This document shows positions 1-13,110 of a stretch of DNA of 64,000 bases, piece after piece. The stretch is from contig CM055728.1 in NCBI GenBank assembly GCA_029465975.1, positions 12,106,041 through 12,170,040 of the forward strand, in the 5' to 3' direction. Under the pieces are notes generated by a model, which did not search any database, was not told the origin of the DNA, and was given only the letters and a program-made list of their open reading frames with translations. This stretch comes from Dallia pectoralis (Eukaryota; Chordata; Actinopteri; Esociformes; Umbridae). How positions within the stretch are numbered: position 1 is the first letter of the stretch; every line of letters starts with the position of its first letter. Made by a program: the position numbers and the translations under genes.

Positions 1-528
1 ACATCCAGCCAGGGCATTGAAAATGGGTCATGGATGGGTATTCCAGTGTGACAATGAACCAAAACACACGGCCATGGCAACAAAAGAGTGGCTCAAGAAG
101 AACATCACGGTCCTGAAGTGGCCTAGACCGTCTCCAGACCTTAATCCCGTAGAAAATGTGTTTGAGTTGCCAAACGTCAGCCTCGATACCTTAATGACAT
201 GGAGGATCTGGGAAAAAATCTCATAAGATGTGCGCAAACTTGGTGGCCAACAACAAGGAACGTCTGTTCTCTGTAATTGCCAACAAGGGGTTTGCCACAA
301 AGTACTGAGTCATGTTTTGCAAAGGGGTCGAATACATATTTCACACAAAATAATTAAATTAAATCAATGTATGAATTATTTTCAATGTGTTATTCTGGGC
401 TTTTTGTGTTATGCTGTCTCTGTTAAAATTATACACGTTATCTACTATTAAAAGTATACACTGATCATTTATTTATCAGTGGGCAAACCAATTTCAGCAG
501 GGAATCAAATAATTCCTTCCTTCACGGT
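1..528 (+). mobile_element. Tc1/mariner remnant, transposase C-terminus and right end
   Basis: Positions 17-225 translate to a Tc1 transposase C-terminal piece with the diagnostic QCDNEPKHTA (DDE second Asp region) and PSPDLNPVENV. It is shifted and stopped soon after. The following AT-rich tail, including a QFISG-type non-coding end near 470-528, matches the layout of the 3' end of fish Tc1 elements. The left part lies outside the window. Inactive. Confidence 0.8.
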
Positions 529-1084
529 ATAAAAATCTAAAGCAAGAGTAATTATAGCAACAAAACAAAAAGTATTAAATGCATGTATACACAATAAAAA
601 AAATAAAAAAGCAGTTATAGCAAGTGTTAAAATGGGAAATATGAAGAATATGAATAACATTGTTAAGTGCTGCAGGGCATATAAATGGTTACATAAAAAT
701 AAACTGTGCATGGAAATGACACTTCCTTTTGCCTCAAGCAAATGCTTTTTGAGTAGTATATGTTTTGTATAACTGAATATTCATATCCATTTTACGTTAA
801 TGTTTGATGACTTGATCGAAGGTCTTGTCTAATTTTGAAAAACTGATATTCTGGCAAAAGTGACTTCACAAAACCTGAAATTCATAACATCATACGCCAA
901 ACATATTTTCTGTTAAAACACTTTCATGCGAGTATGTATTCAGACAATTTCCAATGACACAATGTGCTCAGATTTATCCTGTTTCCATTGATCATTCTAA
1001 TTTTGATTCTAATCCATGACTGCATTCCCCGTGTGGTTAATTCTATTGATTGGACATGAAGTAGGTCCCATTGTCACATTATCC
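529..1084. other. Gene-free AT-rich stretch
   Basis: No coding exon, RNA gene or repeat boundary could be supported here. Confidence 0.5.
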
Positions 1085-1435
1085 AAGGTGTAGTGCCGAA
1101 AAGCCAAATGCAGAGCCAATTAAATCATGTTTGCTGTGTTTTATTAAACACAAAAAAAACACGTAGCACAAATGGATAAACCATACACTGTATTGAAATG
1201 CGCTTACACAAAGCAACCTATTAAATACTTTCAAACAGTAACACCAAATAGCACTCACCATACAAACCAACGTGAAACAATGCTCAGCTCAGTGCAACCA
1301 CACCCAGTGACTTTCATACACCTCCTAATTAAACCAACTCAAACCAGGTGTGCAGAATTACCTCAACCAACCTAAAGGAAAAAGTGAGTACAACACAAAA
1401 GTAACGAAACGTGGACGACTAGTTCCACTAGTCAT
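1085..1435 (-). repeat. Interspersed repeat copy, LTR-like
   Basis: Begins GGTGTAGTGC and contains a tract near 1293-1330 (CAACCACACCCAGTGACTTT) closely resembling 63540-63560. The GTGTAGTGC start is shared with 7130 and 44163. Probably an old solo LTR on the minus strand; no intact ends. Confidence 0.4.
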
Positions 1436-1745
1436 CACACCCATAGTTGACAGTGCAGAAACCTAGCATATAAATGGTGCCTAGACAGGATTGTCTCGAA
1501 GGACAAGAGGGAAAGGGTATCAAAACAATGTCTGCAGCATTACAGGGTTCCAAGAAAACACTGGACTCCATCATTCTTAAATGGAAAATTGTTTGGGGCC
1601 ACCAACCCATCTTAGAGCTGGCTGCCCAGCCAAACTAAGTGAGAGCATGGCCTTTGTGAGGGAGTTGACCAAGAACATGTTGACAGAGCTTTAGAGTTCC
1701 TATGTGGAGATGGGAGAACTTACAGAAAGACAACTATGGTTGTTT
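1436..1745 (+). mobile_element. Tc1-like remnant, transposase N-terminal half
   Basis: The DNA reads like the helix-turn-helix part of a fish Tc1 transposase: an AAAGGGTATCAAA stretch, then codons resembling GSKKTLDSIILKWK, then a 'PRAGCPAKLSE'-like region with stops and frameshifts. No catalytic half follows. Inactive fragment. Confidence 0.65.
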
Positions 1746-1841
1746 TGAGTAATCTCTTCTATCCCTGTATTGAAACGCCAGTAGGCTAATGTAATGCATT
1801 AATAATTTGTCTCGACTTGATCATACTTCATATCAAAATAT

Positions 1842-3013
1842 CAGGGTTGCCAACTCTCACGCATCTGGCGCGAGTCTCCCGCTTTAAGCATCAATCTCAC
1901 GCTCTCACGCACAAGCAAGAAATGTCACGCCAAAATCTAAATTCTCCCCTTTCAATCCGCTAATTTTCTGTTAATGACAGACTAGACTAGACCACATCGT
2001 ATTAACAGGAGAGGAGGTTAAAGCCCTCAGCTGTAACATATTCTGTCTACAACGTTCTCATTGCAATATTCTCTGATTGTTGATTCGCTGAAAACCTTGA
2101 ACCTGATACCCCACCACAACTCAACATGTCTTACCAATCTTTGCACAGAAACATCTAAGCATGTAACTAATGAAGATGTATACTGTGTTATGATTAGGCT
2201 AGCATGTCATTTTAAAGCTGCAGGTTTTAACAGCCTACCTTTTTAGATAGAGGAAAGAGTGGAGGAGAATGATGAGGAGAAGGAGGTGGAGGTGCAGGAG
2301 CAGAAGGAAGATGCAAGCAAAGAGCATTCTATCCAGTAGAAAAGAAAAGCAAAGACAGGGGCCGCTGTGTACAACTCAAAATTTAGCAGTGCCTGGTGTA
2401 AAGAATGGCCTTTCATAAAACCAGGCACGACTGAATTTCACTTTTGGTGTGAAGTCTGCCGGCATGAGTTAGAGTGCAGGCACCAGGGCAGGGCAGATGT
2501 GCAGCAGCATATCACCAGGGAGAGCCACGTCAAAAACAAAAAGTTCTTGAAATAATTGATAGATTTGTTTATTCGAAGGCTGAAGAAATGAATCTGGACA
2601 CTCAGGTGATAATTTGAATGGAATCTCTTAATGCGTGTGCTTTTTTATGCATATTCTACTACACATGTAAACTCATAATTGTTTTACAGGCTAGAAGGGC
2701 AGAGGTCAAAGTGGCAGTGACCCTGGTCAGCCACAACATCCCATTAGCCTTCACAGATCACCTCAGCCCGCTATTTAAAGAATGCTTTCCCGATTCTAAA
2801 ATTGCTAAGAAATATGGTTCTGCAAGAACAAAAACATCAGCCATCATTCTATTATTATTTTGCCTAAATCAGGGTTTATACACAGTAAACAAGGACTTAA
2901 ATATTTTTTTATTAGGGTTAGGTTCACCAAACATTTCCTCTGCATGCTCATGCGCGCGTTCTAGAATTTTACAGAGTCTCACTCCAGCCGGAGTCCCAAA
3001 GTTGGCAACCCTG
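1842..3013 (+). mobile_element. hAT-like DNA transposon with zinc-finger fragment
   Basis: Bounded by a 14-bp perfect terminal inverted repeat (CAGGGTTGCCAACT at 1842; its complement ending at 3013). Inside, 2430-2550 encodes a C-x2-C...H-x5-H finger (FWCEVCRHELECRHQGR...HITRESH), and 2690-2850 encodes RRAEVKVAVTLVSHNIPLAFTDHLSPLF, a pattern seen in hAT-derived fish proteins. No full transposase; about 1.17 kb, so a non-autonomous or eroded copy. Flanking target duplication is not clear because both sides are AT-rich. Confidence 0.6.
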
Positions 3014-4428
3014 AAATATATATATATAAAACCAATGAAAGGGGGTGGTATAGTAATGTTTTATAGCCTCGACAACGGGTGAAAGGTTAGTCTGAGTATG
3101 CATAATCTGGGCTCAAGTCTTTACCAACTTTTACCCCCAATTACCTGAAATGGCGACTTCCTATATTGAGTTCCCTTATCTCAGTCTCTAGCTCTAGGGT
3201 TTACGTATAAAAACAAAGTGTGAAAACAATTTTATACAATAGACTATGCTGATGGAATTGCTCCCTCCAATTTCACTGAAGTCCTGTTAGTTTTTAGGAG
3301 TACCTGAGTCATTAGACGGGACCTTGTGACTACCTGGCCTGTCGAGTCGTGGCTGTCCCAGTCCAGGCTCCACCTAGTTGTGACGCAGATTCAACAGGTC
3401 ACCCCTGTCTGCCAAGTTATGCCTCGGATTAAAACTCTGACTAGAGACTATGGACACAGCCCACCTTTGTTTACTGAACAATATGCCATGTCATCTAAAC
3501 ATGACATATTCAGGCATCTCAACCTGCAAAAAGTCATTTCAGGGAGGTATCTCTTCCCCCCGAGGCAACTGTCTCGGGACCATAGACTGTTCGGGACTCC
3601 AGAGAAGAGATAAAAGCCCGCCCACACTGACAATTGATTGGTTGACTTACCGAAACTGGCCAATCAGGATGCTCTCTCCTGTACATGAGGCACACACGCA
3701 GACTATCACACACACACACACGCGCAAGGTCTCTCGCTCCCTCTCTCCCGTGTGCGCGCGCTAACACACGGTTTGAAGCACAGTCTCTGCCTCACATGCG
3801 CGCCCTTGTCACTCACAGTCGCACTAGATTCCGGGATATTTTAACTCATTTGCGGGCATCCAAGATCCGCTATCAATTTGCGGGAGACTCCCGGAACTTC
3901 CGGGAGACTTGGGATGTCTGCATATGGATGACCTTTGGGACCCAGCCAGTAGAGATGGCCACTCCTAAGTCTGCCTTTTACTTAAAACCGCAAAATACTC
4001 AGGTCACTCAGACCAATTGCATGTGTTATAAATCAGCTCACGTGATGCCACTCAGCCAATCAAATCTGTGCATTTTGATAAGCGGCAAACTCTAATTGAG
4101 TGATACACACGCAGAAGAAAGCGAAACGAAATAAGATGTTGGCTAAATGTGGGACAACTAATTAGATTAAACAAAAACGTTATTTCACATCTTGAGCTCT
4201 TAAAAGTGAAAGATAGACAGTGAAAACAGAACGGACAGACTCTCTGTTCGAATGGCAATGATTGAAGTATAGGACTTTGAAGTGCCACTACGAAACAAAA
4301 AAATATATTTTTAGGAAAGATACTCACTCCAATCTAAACTGAGGGTACAGAAAATCAATGCTCTGAGCCCAATCAGAATCAACCAGACATGATGTTCCGG
4401 ACCTTTGCTTAAGGTAGTTTTATGGGCT
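3014..4428. other. Gene-free stretch
   Basis: No coding exon supported. Short CA run near 3708-3722 and a locally self-complementary CCGGGAGAC-type block near 3880-3915 resembling transposon ends; not resolved further. Confidence 0.4.
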
Positions 4429-6267
4429 GAAATATATGGGCTGAAATATATATCATTTTTATTTGAATTGCTAAACTTGAATACATGCATTGAAAAACTG
4501 AATTTGAATCACATAATTTGAAATTGAATTTATTCGTTTCAAACAGAAGTTCAATCAAATTTAAATTTCACTGAAAATTCCACTGTTATATATCTTCACA
4601 TTCAGTTCTCACAATTCAAATTCAGATCTCCAAATTCAGATTCAAAATACTGTGACCGACATCCGGGTAGTTTAAGGATTAAGGAAGAGCAGTCGAGCAC
4701 AGATACACATGACTCCTCTTCCGACCATTACGTCAGAATTGCAAAATCACAAACCGAACACTATATAAAACTACTATTTATATGTTTTTGATACCTAAAC
4801 TGCCCTTCTGTCGCCATAATCCCACACCGCTGGGCATTGGTACCCAAGAGGGGCTAATTGCGGTACCCAGACATCGATCACACCTCACTGAACCTATGAC
4901 ATCAATGGTTGAATGGGCGATACGCAGACAAAAGACTGCGAGATACACATAGACAATAGATAGATTGGCTTGGTTGAATTTGAATGAACTAGAAAAAAGA
5001 GTTAAGGTTATAAAGAAATATGTTTTACTAAATAAACAGAACGAATTCATCTAATTACATGTATACAGCCTACAAAAGACTTCAACAATATATAGTTTTG
5101 TATCGAAATTAAACGAATATAAACTATAATTATCAATAAGGACACAGAGAAGGATGTGGGACATGTCTGTTGGTGAACTCAAAGCCTTCATTGCGCTTTT
5201 GTATGTCCGGGGCGCATACGGCAGAAAGAGCATGAAGTTGGACTGGTTTTGGTCCGTTCTATATGAAACTGGACCCGTTTTGGTCCGTTCTATATGAACA
5301 ATTGTACCCGTTTTGGTCCGTTCTATACGATTACTGTGCGCAGTGTAACCGGTTAGTTTGCAATGCTCAGGACACAAACAACTGAAGCTGTGAGCCGACT
5401 GGACCGGAGAGATAAATAGATTCGTTTATCGGCCAATCATGCGCAAATCATTTGATTGTGCACGTCGCTTGTGATCTAAAATGTTTTAGCACTACAACAA
5501 AATAAAACATACAGTTTGATGGATTTTTTTAAATTTAAACGCCATATCCTGGTCATTTTAAAATTGCATTTATTTTTGTATTTTATGATTACAAGACAAT
5601 AAATGCATACTATTTTAGTAAAATGTTTTACTTCATAATTCATCGTAATTCATTTCATTTAGGATGGTAACACAGTAGATGATCTGATGCTGTTGATGGC
5701 AGCAGGTTACACAGTGAATGGATGGTGAAGCTGCGGATGAGAACGTAGGTGCTAATTGGGATGATTCGAAATGAGGCTGGCGGGCGCGGGGCTCTGGCGC
5801 TTGAAGGACTGAAAACAGCTCTGGTGCTCCTAGTGTTAAAATTATTGGAATGAGAAAGGGAATGGCAAGGCGTAGAGTTTCAATGTCTTCAGTCTCCATT
5901 GGACATTCCATTTCTGGCAGTACTGTGCTCCGAAACGTATGTGCTAATTGTCGGAAGAAGAGTCATGTGTATCTGTGCTCGATTGCTCTTCCTTCATCCT
6001 TAAACTACCCAGATTTCGGTCACAGTATTTTGAATCTGAAATTGGAGATCTGAATTTGAATTGTGAGAACTGAATGTGAAGATATATAACAGTGGAATTT
6101 TCAGTGACCTTTAAATTTGATTGAACTTCAGTTTCAAACAAATAAATTCAATTTCAAATAATGTGATTCAAATTCAGTGTGTCAATGCATGTATTCAAGT
6201 TTAGCAATTCAATTTCAAAATAATGTGATTCAAATTCAATTTCTGGTGGCACATATTTCAGCCCATA
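4429..6267 (+). mobile_element. piggyBac-like transposon with about 320-bp terminal inverted repeats
   Basis: 4429-4735 is repeated in inverted orientation at 5945-6267 with only scattered differences. The tips are TATGGGCTGAAATAT and its complement. Between them, 5163-5250 (+) translates to MSVGELKAFIALLYVRGAYG, which has the ELKAFIALLYxRG core of piggyBac-type transposases. The rest of the transposase is absent. Also inside: a short tandem with TTTTGGTCCGTTCTATA at 5240-5330. A TTAA target duplication directly at the tips was not found, so the exact ends are uncertain. Confidence 0.65.
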
Positions 6268-7115
6268 TAGTTTGGTCAAACTGGACTTTTAATTAAAAAC
6301 CCCACTACCCCAGCACTATTGGCTTTATTGACATGACTACTGTACAATGTTGCCAAAGCATGTGAACGTAAACTAGCATAATACAATAAAACAAACAATT
6401 TTCTGTGCTTTTTTATGATTTTTGATGGGTAGTAGATTTTAGTAGTAACTACAATAATAATAATAATACAAATAATCAGAAGAACATAATAATAATTTAT
6501 ATTCAAGGCAATTAGCCTACATCATATTTGATGGCAGGCAGTAATGGACCTGGATAATTGATAGAGGGGTGCTGGCCCAAAAAGTTGAGTACCACTGAAC
6601 TATGTTATGGGTTATTCTGTGTGTTAAAAAGTCTGATTTGTCTTTTTATTTCAGGCTGTAAGACAATAAGATAAATATATGTTGAAGGGGTGGTGACTTT
6701 TAATAGGTGTGAATATTTTTTCTTGTTTCAGCTTTATACACCTTTTATTTAAATGTTTTTGGGTACATTCTGGTTTCATCCTCAACACTTCGTAGTCCAA
6801 ACATATTTTAGACGGTTGCTTTGCCTGTGAATGGTCGTTGTCATGTTACCAGGTGAACCAACTTCCCATTTTTAAGTTCCCGGCAAACGGCTGCATGAAT
6901 CTGGGGGTATTTAGCATTTTTTATTGACAAGTGCTCTACACTCCATGCTTACATCGTTGTGCTTTACTGTATGGATGGTGTTCTTTGTGTGGAAAGATGT
7001 ATTGGGTGTTTTGCCAGTGATAATGTTTTGCTTTTTTGAGAAGGGTGTTGCACGTGTCGGTTACTTTGCCGTGTGCTGTCTGAAATCAAAGTGGATCAAT
7101 CACCAAAGATGTTGA
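6268..7115. other. Gene-free stretch
   Basis: AT-rich, with a short ATA trinucleotide-like run near 6440-6470. No gene or clear repeat boundary supported. Confidence 0.4.
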
Positions 7116-7541
7116 AGTCACATTAACGGAGGTGTAGTGCAGAGGAAGCCAGACACAGAGCGTCTATAACCATTCCACACAGGTTTATTTTAATGAACAT
7201 AAACAAAACGAGAATGGTGAAAAGATATACTGGTTTTAAATTAAGTTGTGCAATGTAGCGAATGACTAAACATTTACAGCAACACTCTTCTACAATACAA
7301 GACTCACCTAAATATTACAAACAGTGTCATGACGCATAGACACATTCAATGTTCCACATCGTGCCCCAAGACCCATTGACTTAAGTAACAAACATAATCA
7401 CCCAAACCCCAAACAGCTGTGACACTCTCATTAAACTTTATTACACACTTCAGCTGCGTGACAAAAACCCAGTGTAAATAAAATAATTGTGCTCCACCCC
7501 TCCTAGCCCACCTGATGTCCTACTTGGACTAGAAGTCGTGA
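7116..7541 (-). mobile_element. Solo LTR, same family as 51679-52060
   Basis: On the minus strand it starts TGTCACGACTT and ends near CTGCACTACACC. It shares with the 51.7-kb and 52.4-kb copies the segments AACAAACATAATCACC, CAAGACCCA and GAGGAAGCCAG. No open frames and no second LTR, so a solo LTR. Target duplication not evident. Confidence 0.55.
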
Positions 7542-8428
7542 CAGATAATTTGCTTTCAGCAATGTGTTTCTGGTACGCTGAGAGAAATATATTTACGTTC
7601 AAACAGTTGATTGTCAACTTTTAGCCTCTTATGAAAAGATAAATATTCAATATCTGAGACGGCCACTGCAGTATTTTTTAATGGTATGGCTACATCACCA
7701 AACAATTATCCTTAATCTACAATAAGACAGAAGTTCACAATGCTAAAACATCTGGCACCTGATTGTTTTTGCTCTGGCCCATTGCAGCATTATAGGGGTA
7801 ATACTAAAAATCTAATGGTAAAACAAGTGGAGGTGAAACAAAAGCATTGCAGACATAAATTACCTGCAGACATAAATTTGTGACTACTGCCCTCTGGTGG
7901 TAAAAGCTGAGATGATACGGTGGGTCTGAACCAATGGAGAATATATGTGGAAGTAATAAAACTGGTCATCTCAGGGTAAGTTCTGGCAGATCATATTGGA
8001 AAGCTTTCTTTTGTTAAAAGCCAACTACAGAAATCACGCAACAGAAATATAAATGTTTTTACACCAATACCATATTACAAACTAACATGACAAATGTGTA
8101 CTTTCTCCTTTTTCATGTCCTACCATCATCAGTATGGACATGACATTTGAATATACGAGTTGTACTTTTTAAAGTATTTTATTTGTCAAATGCACCTAAT
8201 ATGGCGCCATTCTGTACAGTTAAATCATTGTGACATGGCACGCGACATCTATGCTGTAATGATTTGAAGAAGATATAAAGCATAATAATAAAAAATATAG
8301 GCCTACAAAAAAAACAAGCAGCAATTGTAGCAAGTGTAAAAATGGGACATATGGACATTATTAATACAATTTCTATAAATGATGAATGAATTTCCAAAAG
8401 TGTCTGCCAGTCAAATTATATGAGCAAC
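7542..8428. other. Gene-free stretch
   Basis: No coding exon supported; moderately AT-rich, no repeat boundary recognised. Confidence 0.4.
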
Positions 8429-9165
8429 AGTCAGGCCCGCATTAACCTGCCGTTAGGCCCTGGGGCTGAGAGGTTTTGTAGGCCCAAAATAAAAAAAACT
8501 CCTCCCCTTGTCATTCCTCACTCCTCCCCTTGTCATTCCTCACTCCTCCTCAAGTCATTCGTCATTCCTCCCCTTGTCATTCCTCACTCCTCCCCTTGTC
8601 ATTCGTCATTCCTCCTCTAGTCATTTGTCATTCCTCCTCTAGTCATTCGTCATTCCTCCTCTAGTCAATCGTCACTCCTCCTCAAGTCATTCCTCACTCC
8701 TCACTTGATATGGGGAGGAGTGAAGATTGACTAGAGGAGTAGTGACGAATGACTAGAGGAGGAGTGACGAATGACTAGAGGAGGAGTGACGAATGACTAG
8801 AGGAGGAATGAAGATTGACTAGAGGAGTAATGACGAATGACTAGAGGAGGACTTAAAGCTTCAACAGGTGATGTTTGAGAAAGGGAGAGCTGATACTTGA
8901 CCAAGCGAGGGGTGACGTTTGACTGGGGGAGGGATGATGTCTGAGGAGGAGGGAGGACGGAGTTTCTGGGAAGAAAGGATAGAGTTCCTAATATGGATGC
9001 TGTAGTACGGACTTTTCTACTTCTTAATACTTTCTGTAACTCCACTGCCAACATGCTGCCCAACTTGTCATTCTGTACAAACTCCCTGAACTGCACCGCT
9101 TCCTCCACAAAGTCTGCTTCCAAATCACAGTGGTATTTATTTGATTAATGATATTTGTTTGATTA
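8429..9165 (-). mobile_element. hAT-like remnant with transposase C-terminal piece
   Basis: One end at about 8433 (CAGGCCCGCATTAACC) resembles the ends of the inner element at 14593-15337 (CAGGGCCGGATTAACC). On the minus strand 9160-9000 reads YHCDLEADFVEEAVQFREFV, a DLE-x-FV-x-E-x-x-QF motif found near the C-terminus of hAT/ZMYM-type transposases. The element contains the inverted minisatellite at 8498-8870. The far end is not found. Confidence 0.5.
8498..8870. repeat. Head-to-head inverted minisatellite
   Basis: The left arm (8498-8700) repeats CTCCTCTAGTCATTCGTCATT-like units of about 22 bp. From about 8710 the same unit runs in reverse complement (GACGAATGACTAGAGGAGG). The two arms could pair into a long imperfect foldback with a spacer of about 15-20 bases around 8705. 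Confidence 0.8.
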
Positions 9166-9221
9166 ATATTAAGTGTACAGACGGCATTAGGTTTATTACG
9201 CACTTTAAGACAGAGTGTTAA

Positions 9222-9870
9222 AGTGATATGTACCTATGCACTATACCATACAATATGTATCACATCATGTGATAAGTACCTATGCACTATACCATACAAT
9301 ATGTATCCCACATTGTGGTAAGTATCTATGCACTATACCCTACAATATGTATCACATCATGTGATAAGTATCTATGCACTATACCATACAATATGTATCA
9401 CATCATGTGATAAGTACCTATGCACTATACCATACAATATGTATCCCACATTGTGGTAAGTATCTATGCACTATACCCTACAATATGTATCACATCATGT
9501 GATAAGTATCTATGCACTATACCATACAATATGTATCACATCATGTGATAAGTACCTATGCACTATACCATACAATATGTATTACATCATGTGATAAGAA
9601 CCTATGCACTATACCATAAAATATGTATTACATCATGTGATAACTACCTATGCACTATACCATACAATATGTATCACATCATGTGATAAGTATCTATGCA
9701 CTATACCATACAATATGTATCACATCATGTGATAAGAACCTGTGCACAATACCATAAAATATGTATCCCACATTGTGGTAAGTACCTATGCACTATACCA
9801 TACAATATGTATCACATGATCATGTGATAAGTATTTATGCTTTATACCATACAATATGTATCACTGCATA
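9222..9870. repeat. 46-bp minisatellite with internal palindrome
   Basis: About 14 copies of a 46-bp unit containing TATGCACTATACCATACAA and ATCACATCATGTGAT. Two main unit versions alternate (ATCACATCATGTGAT or ATCCCACATTGTGGT); both are inverted repeats. The last copies are diverged, one holding an 18-bp perfect palindrome at 9811-9828. Confidence 0.9.
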
Positions 9871-12439
9871 CGGTGGAAGTAAATCATGTCTTGCTTACTT
9901 CATTGTACATAATGTATTTTTTTTCTATTCATGAGTGTCTAACTTGTCTTGCATGTGTTAATCTTTTGGCCAGGTTGTAACTGTAAATTATATATTTTTT
10001 CTCAATTGTCTTACTTGGTTGCATGTATAATACAGTGTTTTATTCAAATGAATCTGTTGATGCTGCGTAGGCAGCTAATGTGGATGCTTTTACACATTAT
10101 CTCCCTTTTCTTTGTTTTACCCTTCAGGAGGACAGCATACATTCTCAACAGGCCACAATTATTAGAACTTTCAGACAATCCACATTGCACAATTATTTTC
10201 AGTAAGAGTCCTACGTTTCCTGGTGATATGGGTGTTGTCTTTCTAATTCCGTAGACTGCTTGTTGCCAAAACCTGTGTGTGGGTGGTGTGCAGGTAGACA
10301 CACATCACTCTCATCAGAGAGACATGGAAGGAAACCTCACCTTCGTGGAATGACCAGAATGCATGTATGTACTGATTGTGATCCAAACATGCCTTTGCTT
10401 ATATAGTAAACAAGACGAAACCAGCACATCAATATCATTGAATATTGCTATGATACTAGAATGTGCAAGATAATGGGTGAGCAGCAAAAACAAAACAAAA
10501 TTCAGGATGAACTGAATCGACAACTACCTGATAGTTTGTGCACCTGGCCAGTTTCATAAGCTATACAGTCCACAGGGGCAACATGAGTGATTGGAAAAAA
10601 GACATGAGGCCTTGGCCTGTTCAAAAAACAATGTAGAATGTTTATTAAAACATAACATGACTGATGGGATAATACTCTGGCCCTATGTTATCATATAAGT
10701 ATGGGGAGTTGATACTGTGTCTCGTATAACCATATAAATCTGGTTTTCCATTGAAAACATTAAAACATACTTTAATATTTGCCTATCTTCATAATGATTT
10801 GGCTGTCAGGGTTGAACACAAAAAGCTGCACACTGAAGCAGCTCCAATAAACTCATTGATTTCAACATACATTTTAAAAGCCAAGTTGCCTTCTTCCGGT
10901 AAACACAACAGGTCCCATGTTTATATTAGATTTCATAGAATCCATGCAGGTTTCATTAATCAAGGCATATCTGCAAACATTCTTCAATGAAGATTGCTAA
11001 ATAATTAACAAGAATACGAGTCTGACTAGTACATGCTCAGACTGACTGTCTATCAGAAACACAACTCAATGTCACCTCTGACCTACACACACAAACACAC
11101 AGGGTGGGGATCTCTATTGTGTCCTCAATCAATGTCTTGTTTTAAGGACCCGATGGAAGAGAGACAATTAGGATGGACCGCACAGAAAAGGTGGAGTGAA
11201 GAGGTCTGTCTGTAGTGCAATGGGCTGTCAACATACAGCAGCAGCACAACAGCTGGGAGGTCTCCTATCAGGGTGGTTGTCATGAGTTATGAATTATGAA
11301 TATGTTAAGCAGATGGTGGCCTGGCGGACTCAGAATATCCTGGGACTCAACAGGTGAAGGTGGGGATCAATTTAAAGGAAACTTCTTCGGGGTGATCATC
11401 ACCAAAGGATCTGAACAGTTTCTTTACTGATGTGGTCCTCAACCATCTGTCCCACAGAGACCACAACATCGCTCACCAGATGAAGCCACCTCAGGCATCT
11501 ATACAGTTATCATTGCTTTTTTAAGCAATTAAGATTATTCACAGATTATTAACAAATTATTATGATTATTAATGTTGACTTGGCCAAAAGCAAAATAATT
11601 GCACGATTTGCACATAAATATAATTGACGCTAGAACCCAGTTAAATTTTACAATGTAGCTTTTTGATCTTTTAATGAAAGGGTTATTATGTTGCCCTTCA
11701 TATATTTATTGAGTTAAGCAGTAAATTGTTCAAATAAACTGGATTTTACTTAAAACATGACAGTCGAAACAGTATAAGGCTGTTATGTAACCAGTGTTAT
11801 GACTTATCCATTATTAGAACCTGACTCAGTTTCCTGGACGAAACACACATCACCTGGCCTTATTCATCACTATTATTGAAATAGTTCATGGCTATTCATA
11901 GCATAATACTTCGAATTCTATTAGTTTGTGTCTAATGTAAACATGTTACTGTCACTGTTCCCTATGACACACAGAAGACAAAATATGATTAGAACAGGGC
12001 ACGAGCATCGGCCTTCAGGCCGTTTAGGGAATGTGGCTTACTCAAGGCACTATGAAACTTCTAACCACCTGACAAATAAGATAGGAGCAGAAGGTAGAGG
12101 GGCTGGCCAACGATAGGTTCAGAGCAGTGGTCTCGTTAGACTAGGGATTTTGTGTTTTATGTCTGGGAAATATGTGTCCCTCAACCGTGTCCAGGCTCCT
12201 AGTATCTATCACAATGACGTTGCCCCATAGCGTGATGCCTCCATCACCATGATTAAATGAAGGTATGATATTAGCAAGGTGATAAGTACTACTTTGTTTC
12301 CGCTGGATGTACAACCTAGCATTTAGGTCTAATAGTTTACTTGTTTCCCTGCTATGATATTTACACAGAGGTGGCAAGTTCCTATTCACTCTGCCATAAA
12401 GGCCTGATTGGTGGAGTTCTGGCAGGTTCTCCAATTATA
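9871..12439. other. Gene-free 2.6 kb
   Basis: Both strands were checked for exon-like open frames with flanking splice sites; none convinced. No RNA gene or repeat boundary recognised. Base composition is ordinary for the window. Confidence 0.4.
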
Positions 12440-13110
12440 TTAGATTAGATTTATCTTTATTGTCATTGGACAGTATGAGCACAGTACGACGAAATGCAGT
12501 TTGCATCCAACCAGAAGTGCTAAAGAGCAGTGCAAAAACATATGGAGTACAGTGAGAGGATGTGTATATGACATGGATCAGTAAATGTGCAGGTATTCAG
12601 TTCAACAATGTAGCAAATGTGCAGAGGGCACACCAGCAGAGAACATCTGTGCAAGAAGTTAATGGATAGTACAAAAGGTAAGCATTGTGCAAAAGGCAAA
12701 TATAATAAATATATATAATATAATAAATAGCAGGCTAGCAGTGTGCAGGGAAATGTAACCGAAGGGGTTCAGCGGGTTTATAACAGTTGGGAAGAAACTG
12801 TTCCTAAGCCTGCTGGGGCAGGTGAGTAGAGATCTGTAACTCTTGCCTGATGGCAGAGTGTCTCCGGTGTGAGGGGTCCCTGATAATGCCACACGCTCTC
12901 CGCAAACAGTGCTTGTGCTGTATGTCTTTGATAGTGGGGAGCTGGACATTTCGCAGTTCGGCCACAGAGCAACTATTGTACCAAACTGTGGCCCAGTTGG
13001 TCAGAATGCTCTTGACAGTGCAGCGGTGAAGGATTACCAGGATGTTGGTAGATAGGTGGGCCTTCTTTTGCTTCCTCATAAAGAACAGGCGCTGTTGCAA
13101 AGAAACATCT
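12440..13110 (-). mobile_element. LINE fragment, C-terminal end of reverse-transcriptase ORF and 3' end
   Basis: On the minus strand, with frameshifts, the sequence encodes the tail found after the RT domain of fish LINEs: TNWATVWYNSC, VQLPTIKDIQHKHCLRRA, IIRDPSHRRHS, then RLRNSFFPTVINPLN in another frame. The plus-strand start TTTATCTTTATTGTCATTGG is the reverse complement of the usual LINE 3' end. 5'-truncated and dead. Confidence 0.7.

Noticed and set aside
9949..10254. 101-codon plus-strand frame
   Set aside because: No domain, splice-site or codon-use support; probably chance in AT-rich DNA.
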